Position numbers and translations under genes: made by a program. Of a stretch of 64,000 nucleotides of DNA, positions 51,221 to 61,700 are shown piece by piece (position 1 is the stretch's first letter; the number at the start of each line of letters is the position of its first letter). Below the pieces are notes generated by a model, which had not been told where the DNA came from, did no database searches, and was given only the letters and a program-made list of their open reading frames with translations. This DNA is from Axinella damicornis (taxonomy: Eukaryota; Porifera; Demospongiae; Axinellida; Axinellidae), in assembly GCA_963931865.1 (NCBI GenBank), contig OZ007514.1, forward strand, positions 2,428,027 to 2,492,026, written 5' to 3'.

Positions 51221-54200
51221 GGGGGGGGGAATGGGAACCTGGGGGAGATTATGTCACATGACCTTCACATGTCTGTTTGTTACTGAATTTACTGTAAATG
51301 GGGAAAAAAGGATATGTTGCCCAAGAATTTATTCTGCTTATATCGAGGGGCAACCGCACTCCTGGTAGCCGTTGCAACCCCGGTTTCTACTCGCCATAGC
51401 ACATGCTATGTATCGCAGTTCGTTCCAATTAATGCACATGCCATGTGGCAACCGCGCTCAGTCGCAATGGAGGCCAAAGGGAAGACAAGAAATTATTACA
51501 GTGCTTACAACTTCGCCAGCACGGTGAGTTTTGGCACGTAAGCGTCAGTGAATGACAGCTGTGTGGTCAGGATCTTTGTGGGCCCTTCGTAAGAGTTTAA
51601 CTGGCAACGAGAGTTGAAGAGGGCGCTCAAGCAATGGCGGCCGACGGCACGACAAAAGCACTTGTATCTCTACCACCAACGTGAGTTTCAGCACGATTAT
51701 TGTGCGGTTGTGTCACTGCATGATAGCGATCACGACGGTGTAGTCCGAATCTCTGTAGACCTTTCCTGCGTGCTGTGAGGTTTGATTATTTAATTAATTA
51801 TTTAGTTACACGGCACAATTTTTCCCCTACCAGGAGTGTAACAAAGCAAATGTACCATAGTAACATAAATTATTCCTGCTGCACAAGACCGAATCTTAAA
51901 GTATACGGCAGTAGTGCACTTGCAAACTCTGACATAGCCACTAAGATGTAGTCCAAGCTCATCCAGGACACAAGGATTCTTGCACAGCAGGATTCTGAAA
52001 CATCTCCAGTTGCTAACTCCAATTTACGTTGATAGAGAGCCGTGCCACGGCTATGATAAATTCTTTTTGACATCTCAAACTTCAACTCAAAGTTAGGGGG
52101 TCAAAGGTCACAGCCCTAGTGCCCACACAAAGCGTGGACGAAGGCAGCTCTTTTCAACGTTCAAAAGCCTTTCTTCATAGTCAACAGCAAGCGACTAACA
52201 GAAGACTGATACTTTGGATGGCAGAAACAAGCGCCAAACAGCGCTCCACACGACGCAAACTGTACCGCGAGGTATATTCCGTATCAATAATGTAATTCCA
52301 TAATCTATCCGTGTTATATGAGATTGATGAGATATGCCTTAACATGCCTGAGCAGCCTTTCTCATTCTGAATTTCTGAGTGTATGCCTGCAAATTAAGTG
52401 AAATTTCTCAGGCCAAGGCTATACTGGGGGGGGATCCCTTGGGATTTCCCCTCCGAGCTGCTAATAGCTTATTACAAGAGAGAAATAAGCTGGCCTTGTC
52501 ATTTCTGTTAGAGAGGTGTTCACCCCACTGTTTGATCTTGTCTTCAGGTTCACCTTGAGAAAGTTTGTCTTGAAGTTCTTCATACCTGTCCTAATGGATG
52601 CGACGTGACACAGATGAAGTTACCCGAGGTATAGCATTATGAGCTGTTTACTTGATCCACACACAAACACACTGCTCATGTTCATATGAGGTAGATCTCG
52701 TCAGAGTGGTTTGTGTAAATGTGCACATGATAATGGTAAGCAAGTCGCCTGTTTGTCGATTTTAAGAAGTGTTGTATTACAGGGATCAACTCTCGCCTTC
52801 CCATCTCCCCTCTCCCTCTCCCTCTCCCCTTGCTTCCTCTCCTTCCACCCCCACACCAGCTTGAGCGGCACCTGGCTCTGAAAGGAGGAGACTGTCCGCT
52901 TGCTGAGGTGGACTGTCCTTTCAATGTCTACGGCTGTTCCTTTGTGGTAGGTCAATTGTGCAGGAACCGAACTGGTTGAAAGTACACATCTGTTCCACAC
53001 AAGCATCACTACCAGGAACTGAGTTGTTATTATGGTAAATCATCAGGGAGTTGAATACTAGCTACTCAGCTGCTGTCAGCTAGTAGCTGAGACTGCACAG
53101 TCTTAATTCCCCCCAAAAACGTTGGGGGGGGGGGGGGGCTTTCCTTATCAATTTTCAGTTCCCTTTGATGGGGTTGTGGTTTCTTCTCTTGGGGGAGGGG
53201 GGCTTTTCCTTATCAATTACCCTTTGATGGGGGTTGGTTTCCTCTCTTGGGGGGAGCCGCTTTTCCTTACCAATTTTGTGTTACCTTTTGATGGGGTATT
53301 TGTTGGTTTCCTCTGGGGAAACACAACACAGCATGGTATTGCTTGCGTGCTTGCAACTACAAGCAGTTTCACTTGCTTCAGCTGCTGCTCCACAATTAAT
53401 TGTGTCGATCTGCTTCAACTACTGGACAGTTCCCAGTGCTAGAGTCTTGGCAGCTGTCATCCCCCGCGCTGTTCGCAGCAGAGTGACGCACAAAATTTCT
53501 CTTGTTACCGTTTTTTAGCTCTTGTTCCTCTCTGCACTGCATGATACCACAAGATCCAGATCGATCAAGTTCAAAGGTCTCAAGTCGACTCCCCTTCCTA
53601 AACACCCCACGTCGGATCCATTACTCACACGCACACTAATATAATTCACTCCTCAAAAACAATGTTTGTAATAGCACCAGGGATATCATTACAACTAACA
53701 GTAAAACCAGTTTAACCGGTTTGGTTCACAACTAACTAACCATTGCTAATCCACCTCCACATATTTATACAGTCACTAAGAAGAAACACTTCGAAACACT
53801 TGGAGCAATACTCAACATACCATGCTCAAATACAAGCCGAGTGCTTCATGGAACTCAAACAGAAAGAGGACAAACACTCAGCTGCGTACCAGCACTTGAT
53901 GGAGCGGGTGGCCAGCTTAGAGACCCGAACTAGTGCCATTGAGAGGCTTCAAGATGCTCTGGATCAAAGAGTGGGCCTGCTGGACGACAGAAGAGAGAGG
54001 CAGGTGGACAGATACGGTGGGAGAATTGAATCTCTTGAGGACCAAGCAGCTAGACTCCATAATAATATTTCACAGCTCCAAAAACTAGTTGAGGATGTCC
54101 GCATTTCTCCCTACGGTACCTACTCCTCATCTGGCCAACACACCTTTTCTTCGGGATATGGAAGTGATGTTCACATACTGCAAAGCCTCGGTACTGCCAA

Positions 54201-54819
54201 CACTGCTGCCAGTGGTGCTGCAGTGTCTCCACAGCGAATCGAATCCCTTCAAGCTAAAATTGTGGAATTGGACCATGGGCTGGAACGACTACAAAGCAGC
54301 AATATTGATCAGGAACTTAGACTGCAACTTATTGAACGAGTATCATACAATGGAGTTCTCCTGTGGAAAGTGGATGAATTTGAACGTCGGCGGAAGGAAG
54401 CAGTTGAAGGTGTGACACTCTCTCTCTACTCCACCCCCTTCTATACAAGTAGGCAGGGCTACAAGATGTGCGCCAGGGCCTACTTGAATGGTGACGGGCT
54501 AGGAAAAGGAACCCATCTTAGTTTCTTCTTTGTGATCATGAGAGGACCGTGCGATGCGCTGTTACCCTGGCCCTTCCGTCAGAAGGTCACCCTGACGCTC
54601 ATCAACCAAGCCGGAAAGAAACACATGACCGATAGCTTTCGTCCCGATCCCCACTCGAGCTCGTTCCAACGTCCGGGCAGGAAAGAGATGAACATTGCAT
54701 CCGGCTGCCCCATGTTTATTCGTATAGAACACTTGCTGAGCGGAGGATTCATAAAAGACGATGCGATATACCTACGAGTCGTGGTGGACACAGCAGACCT
54801 CCCCAAGATCATACCATAA
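49787..54819 (+). CDS. TRAF-family E3 ligase/adaptor, six exons, complete
   Basis: Cytoplasmic adaptor and probable ubiquitin ligase coupling receptors to NF-kB/MAPK-type signalling. Exons: 49787-49978, 50435-50539, 50946-51104, 52548-52628, 52860-52946, 53773-54819; all are phase 0 with GT-AG borders; 556 residues. Exon 1 is a RING finger of the C3HC3D type typical of TRAFs (C18, C21, C33, H35, C38, C41, C53, D56). Exons 2-5 are TRAF zinc-finger repeats (CDYMTGGCSWIGAL; CEYRDIQCTQCGQYI; CLEVLHTCPNGC; CPFNVYGC). Exon 6 holds a coiled coil (about residues 225-310) and the C-terminal MATH domain (about 400-550) with LLWKVDEF, FFFVIMRGPCDALLPWPF and DDAIYLRV. All parts are intact. I cannot say which vertebrate TRAF it matches best; TRAF2/3/4-like is likely. 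The ATG at 49787 leads straight into the RING, with no upstream in-frame ATG needed. Confidence 0.94.
51185..51230. repeat. GT repeat merging into poly-G, TRAF intron 3
   Basis: (GT)8 followed by about 26 G, some 80 bases after the exon 3 donor. It is G-rich in the sense strand, unlike the tracts at RhoGEF acceptors. Confidence 0.9.
51343..51841 (+). mobile_element. GAGGGGCAACCG element, copy 4 (TRAF intron 3)
   Basis: It carries both ATG-plus-GTGAGTTT modules and the CCTACCAGGAGTG right end. It is more diverged than copies 1-3. Confidence 0.75.
53115..53325. repeat. Imperfect tandem repeat in TRAF intron 5
   Basis: Three to four units of CTTTCCTTATCAATT, CCCTTTGATGGGG and GTTTCCTCTCTTGGGG, each containing a G run. 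No coding signal. Confidence 0.75.
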
Positions 54820-55889
54820 ATGGTAAAAGTTGAGCATCAGAAACACTAACGGGAGTTTTGAAAACTCCTCTTACTGCGTTTACATAATTTGACAGTCTTG
54901 TATGTAGTTGATGTCTTATGTATTTTTTGCCCCACATTGATTATGAAAGTCATTATACTTATATCTATCTGCAAAGTAGCAACTTGATAGTAAGTGTTAT
55001 TGCACTCCCAAAACAGAATCACTTTGTGTACATATTGTACAGTTAGTTTCAGATGCCAGTGTAACACTGCTATACTGTGTACCCATCCTTCTGCGCTGGA
55101 ACAGATATTAGTATAATCTCTTTCTGACAAGAGCACACAATTTTATGCCAAACGTATGCACCATACTCGTTGTATAACAGATATGTTGTTATGTTTTTTA
55201 GTGTATTAATTATGTATTTTCAAAGTATGAGTATGATTAGTGTAAAACAATGTACTGATTATTGTGATATCTCTTGTTGAGATTTTATCAAAATTATTTG
55301 AGTTCTAATTCTGATCCCTGTCACAGCATGCTTACATACATGTAAATAGTGCATGCTACAGCAAGAGCACACCATGCACCATCCTCCATAGTCTCGTTCC
55401 CAGACCATTTATCCAGTGTGTGTATCGCAATCGGTGCTGGGCATGGGGTTGGTTGGGTCTGGGACCGAGACTACATTGATCCCAGGACCTGCATGAAAAC
55501 ATCCAGGAATTGGGGATCCGCATTCCTGAACTGCATGAACTAATGAACTGAACTGAACTGACCTGAACTATAATGTCATCATGCACTCTTGGCTGTACTT
55601 GTGTGCTGTATAGGCCGGCCACATGTACGCTGACAGAAGATGGCAAAGAGTGCTGATCTATAGTGCGTGCATGCACGGAATTCATGGCGTGATTAGTTGG
55701 AGCTGCACGTGCTGCACTGGCTCTGCTAATTAGCTCTTCCAGCCACACATGGACGATATGAACAAAATGCTTCAAAGTAGCAGATCAAAACACCACTGAT
55801 TTGAATGTGACTTAGCCCAGCCATTATCAACTGAATTAATTTTCATTTCAATGGTGCTGATTAAATAATTGCACTAATTTAATTATTAA
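54820..55889. other. Convergent spacer between TRAF and ABCF3 stop codons
   Basis: It should hold both 3' untranslated regions. AT-rich, with no canonical AATAAA at a clear position on either strand. It has one foldback copy at 55389-55473 (TAGTCTCGTTCCCAGACC with GGGTCTGGGACCGAGACTA). Confidence 0.45.
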
Positions 55890-58725
55890 TTAACTAGTTC
55901 TGGAAGCTGCCAGCTCAGCCTCAATGGCGACCTTGTACTGCTGCAATCCTCCCTCCAATCGGTGCACCGTCTGGTCCTGGCACAGCCACACCTCCTGGCA
56001 GGCCAACTCAATCAGGTGCTCGTCATGTGACACCAGTATGACTCCTCCCTGGTGAGAGGGAGTGATATACAAGTACACTTATACCATATCACATGACTTA
56101 GTGGCCCATCCCCAGCCTAAGAAGAGGAGAACGAATAGTCTGCTGAACCACTGTTGCCACCAAGGTAAAAGTAGTTGGCAATAAGATAGACCACCTGCAC
56201 CCATGGAGGACATAGGGATGCATATCTTCTATAAAAGCCCTAGATCAGCAGTCCTCCCAAAAATATATTTATCTATCAGCTCACACCACTTCCTATGAAG
56301 CACTATGTTGTCCAAACAGTCCTACCACCTGAAAGGGTTACAAATGAAATCATCCTTTGAGGACCTGACCTCCAAAAGCACAAGGTATTTCTTTGAATTT
56401 GTGATGAAAGACCCCACACCAAACTCACTTTTGCCAGGACTGTGGGTGATCAAAGTTGGAGGCCTATTAGCCTCTTTCTCAGGCCCTGGAGGCTAGATAG
56501 AGGCCCATAGGTACAAAGGAAGTGGAAAGGGGTTAATTACCTTGAACTTGGCGAAGGCCTTGCCCAGGGCTTCCACTGTCTCAACATCCAGGTGGTTTGT
56601 GGGCTCATCAAATATCAGGAAGTTGGGTCTGTGGTGCATGGCACCAACATGAGGAGGCGTGAACAGGAAACAAGAACATAATATTATGTAGCAGTGATAA
56701 AATTAGAATATCAATTGCTAAACATGAGGAGGCTTGAACAAGACTATCAATTGCTCTTGAGGCAAATATCAAAACATGAGGGGGCGTGAACAGGAAATAA
56801 GAACATGAATATCAACTGCTAAACATGAGGAGGAAATAAGAGCATTGTATTAACAGTAGCTACAGTATAGGACAGTGATAGAATAACAGTTGCTCTGTAG
56901 GCAAATATCAGTAAGTTGAAGAATAAAGTTGTGATCATCTGGCATATTGAATTAACACCACTACTCTTTTGAGACTTAGGTACGTACGTACTTGGTGCAA
57001 ATAGAGTTAGTATGGTAAGTTTGCCAATGTCTAAGCTGAATGCAGTGTCAAACTGGAGGTGGAACGCCCTGGGATCAGAACTATCACTACAACACACTAG
57101 TCTCGTTCCTGGGAATCAGACCACACCTCTCACACACTGTGGGCAGGTGCTCAGCGGCTCACCTGGGCATGGCTATCAGTGCAAATGCCAGCCGACTCTT
57201 CTGCCCTCCGGATAGTGATGCAATCGGTCTCAGCGCTAGATCACCACTGACCCCAAATGAGCCCAGTTGGTGACGGTACTCCTCATCTTTCTTCCCTTTA
57301 CGGATCGAAGATGCATGTTACACAGTCATCCCCTCATCCCCCCTCCCCTCTCCCTTCTTCCCCTCTCTCTTCATCCCCTCTCCCTTCTTCCTCCCTCCCC
57401 TCTTCCCCCCTCCCCTCTTCCCCTTCCCCTTCTTCCCCTCTCCCTTCAATCCCCTCTCCCTTCTTCCTCCCTCCCTCCCCCCCCCCCCCCCCCTCCCTCC
57501 ATTCCTCCCCCTCCTCCCCCTCCGTCCCCTCCACCTTCACAGTACCTGCGGCATATTGGCATTGTCGGTAAATTTGTTGGCCCTGGTCTGGCCGAACTGT
57601 CAATAGCTGATCGTGCCACCATCTCCCCGGTGTATAGAGGAAACCTTTCCATCGCTGGTCCGGGTTTCCATTATAAATGCATCTCCGGAAGACCTAAACG
57701 CAGCTACGGAAGGCCTAAACAAACTCTGTAAGCGAAGCTGCCCCGTTTTTTTCCTTTTCTTGAGACTTAGGTACGTACAAAGCTAGCACTTTCGGAAGAA
57801 GCCTTCCGCGTCTTTGGAAGAAACCTATCTTGGAAGCCTTCTAGTTTGCAGCGAAGCTACACTGCGAATGCAATTGGAAAAGCTTTCCGAATACAGCAAG
57901 GTTACACAATGTTACATAATGTTACGCAGATGATCCTACCTGGAAATCTGGACTGCATCAGCTCGACAGATGTTACATCCATCACAAGCTGGTCAACGTG
58001 ATGCTGTGTGAAATGTGCTATCTTGAGATTCCTAATGAAGTAACATACAGCGCATGGTTAACAAAGTCATTCCTAATCAATGCAGATACAACAGTCAGTT
58101 GGTTAATCTCATATGGCCAGTGATACAACCTCACGCAAGTTGCATTAATTTTCCAGTGCATCGATCCAGTTACCGTAACGTCCACACCTGACTATGTTGT
58201 AATCACTGATTCAACTATTGTCAACATCTGTCTCCATAATGCACTTCCAAAAGGGTTCTACACGCTTCAAAACGGTGAGTCATTCTGTGCTGATAACCAG
58301 AGCCGTAGGTGGAGGGAGTAGCTCTCTGGTAGGATGTAGGCAAATCAAATTTGCACCACGTGAGAACATTTTTGGTGTAACCAAACCCATGAACTAAACA
58401 AACAGCAGGAATGAGGATGTAGGATTGGGAACGTGCCTGTGAGCACTCCGATAACCCTCTGCTGGGCTCAGCTCTCCCGTGAGGAGCTTCACTAATGTTG
58501 TCTTCCCGCTACCATTCTCACCGACCTGAAACAGAAATTGAGATGCTGGTATCATTTACATTTCTTTCGTTTTTGTTGACATAATCATATGTATAATAAT
58601 TTTGCTTTAAAACAACTTTACATATGTAGGTGTTTTGGTATTCAACCAGTTGCTACAAAAACTGCCACTATTAAAAATATTTCGTTTGGTGGGGGGGATG
58701 CCCCTAGTCGTTGTCCAAACAAATC

Positions 58726-58756
<31 letters not shown>

Positions 58757-61700
58757 AAAAAAATCCAGTATGAATCCCTGATCTCTGAGGAGTGCCTTGA
58801 TCACAGCATCCCATCGTGTGGCACATTACATAGAATGTATGTGCAGTGCTCTTATGCACGCAAATCAGGAAACAATTTATCCACTGACACATCATTACTA
58901 CTCTTACTGCAACAATTTGTCACTTAAAGAGACAGCTATCTGTGGTGGTAAGAGTGATAAAGCAGTCAAAAGCCAATTTGTGCTCAAAGCATAGAATTCA
59001 AAACCAAATTTGGAGCTCGTTTGGGACCAGTAATAGATCTTTATTATCGGGAATGCAAACCAGTATGTCTACATTCCATACCAATCGACCATTTAACATC
59101 TTAAATCGCTCATGTAGCCTCGTATCCAGGCCCCGCTTCTCAGGTGGGGCGGGGCCTGGGTACGAGGCTAATGTTCACGAAAAAAGGTGTACATATACCA
59201 GGGCAATCCTTGATTCCAGGTCAGCTGAAATGCTCATCTTCCGAAACACCATTCTTTCTGGTGTGTACGCAAAAGAGACCTGGGCAAGAAAGAAAGTGGA
59301 TGAGCATATAACTACCAGAGTTCTCCAATCTACAGAATCACTACAATGTAGCCTAATGAAATGTACTGTTCTCAGCTGGAAATGTTCGCCAGGGGGGTAA
59401 ATTTGTCATCTGCTTCGTATGGCAAAAACAATTATTTTGGCTCGGTTAATCTGTGAAATGATTTTTTTCTGGCAGGGAGAAATTTTTCCTCAGCAAAACT
59501 TCTATTGTGCAATGTGTATGTGTCTGTGTGTAGTGGAGACGTCTAGTCTGCTGGATAAGAAAACTACAAGCATACAACTACAGGGAAGTTGCAGATCTAA
59601 GGGGGCCTATAATAATACCCTCTGATTGGTTCAAGGATAATATCATTGTCCAGTGAGATGTACCTCTGAAAGTTGTAAGATTGGTGGCGATAGTTTTTCA
59701 ACATCTGGGAATCTGTGTGGAGAGACTTCACAGTAATGCACTTGCACCAAATCGTCCTTGTGAGGTTGTTCACTACCTACAAATATTCTTACGCAATTTC
59801 GAGTAGCAACCACACTACTGGTAGCGCTGGTAGCGCAAGCTAAGTATTACAGCTTGTTCCAATTAACGCACATGTCACGTGACGACCATGCTCAGTCAAT
59901 CGAGTCAGGAATGGCGGAGAAACCAAAATTATTACAGCACTCACAACTTCGCCAGCACTTTGCGTTTCAGCACATTAGCATCGGTGAGCGACAGTGATCA
60001 CAACTGTGTGGTCAGAATCTTTGTGGGTCCTTCATACGAGCTGTACTGGCAACAAAAGTCGCTCAAGCAGTGGCGGCTGACGGAAAGACAAAAGCACTTG
60101 TATCTCCACCACCAAGGTGAGTTTAAAGCACCAAAGTTTTACGTTCCATCCAGTGCATGATAGTGACCATGGCGGTGTCATCAGAATTTTAGTAGGCCGT
60201 TCTAAACATTATTATTTACGCGGTACAATTTTTCCAGAAGTGTAACAATGGACAGGGAAGTAGTGCCTGAGACCATGGTGAGCAAATATAATACTTGCTC
60301 CAACTCACCTAAAATTGACATCTGGTTCTGTAACTACTGGTTTCAGCTCCGGTCTGTTGGGAATCGGAGGGACATCAACATCATCAAATTCAAGAATGAA
60401 CCAACAAAATGAGGGAGTCAGAAGTCATCTACATAATCTTCCAATCGAAACTCACAATTTTTCCAGTATCTTCAACCGGCTCTGTGCTTGGGGCGCTCTC
60501 TTTGCATTGTAGCGCCATCTGTCCACAAAGTCCTGCAAGGAACAATATTATGATGTTGGCAGGAGAGGTACATACATATAGAAATGCATTCCTTGATATA
60601 GCATTACTCAAGAGCGCATGATGACATCACTGTTTTTTCACGGCCGTGAAAAAACAATGATGTCATCATGCGCTCTTGCATTACTATACACTGGTTCTCC
60701 ATGCAATGCATACGTGACTATATACCGTAGTCGCGCGTTATTAGGCGCATCTCACTTATAGGCGCATATTCGATGTTAGGCGCATATTCGATGTTAGGCG
60801 CAGGTTCAACTCTTGTCCCAGGTAAGCGCTGCGGTCTTCTTCCAGAAACTGAGCCATTTTCGATCCTTCGGGGTGCAAAACAGCTATATTCGAATTGAAG
60901 CGCACTTCCTATTCGAGGAATGTCATTATTTAGCTATGTGTTATTAGGTGCATCTCGCTTATAGGCGCATATTTCCTTCCTGTGGAGTTATAGGTGCATG
61001 CGCCTAATAACGCGCGACTACGGTATGCTTCACCCCACTTAATTGGCAATTACATTCATACATGCTATTTACACAAAGAGTTATATTCAATAGTTCCTGG
61101 AACCATAACTTCCCTTCAGTAACCAGGAACCTAATTACCGATGCATTTCTGAGAATTGAAATTGTAAGCTATTTTAATTAAAGGGATTCATCAAGTTAGG
61201 GTTCCTGCATACCGTAGTCGTGCGCGTTATTAGGCGCATGCGCCTATAACTCCACAGGAAGGAAATATGCGCCTATAAGCCTAATAACAAATATAATAAT
61301 ATTGACATTCCTCGCATAGGAAGTGCGCTTCAATTCGAATCATAGCTGTTTTCCACTCCGTATGATCGAAAATGGCAGACTTTCTAGAAGAAGACTGCAG
61401 CGCTTAACAGCGAGTACCTGGGACGAGAGTTGAACCTGCGCCTAACAGCGAATTTGCGCCTAATAATGTGCGACTACGGTATACTATGACTGTAGCTGTA
61501 GTCACAGCAAATGCTGAATCCGGGCAGAGGCCTGGGAATGAGGCTACATTCAGTATTGGTTTGGTGCAGGTTTGAGTGCACGTTCGGTCAACATGATTGC
61601 TGCATGCACACTAAGCTCTGGCTACCCTGTACATGCAAACTGACACTGCATGAAACGACAACTAGCCTTAATTGTCACATGAAGCTGTTCATATCCCAAT

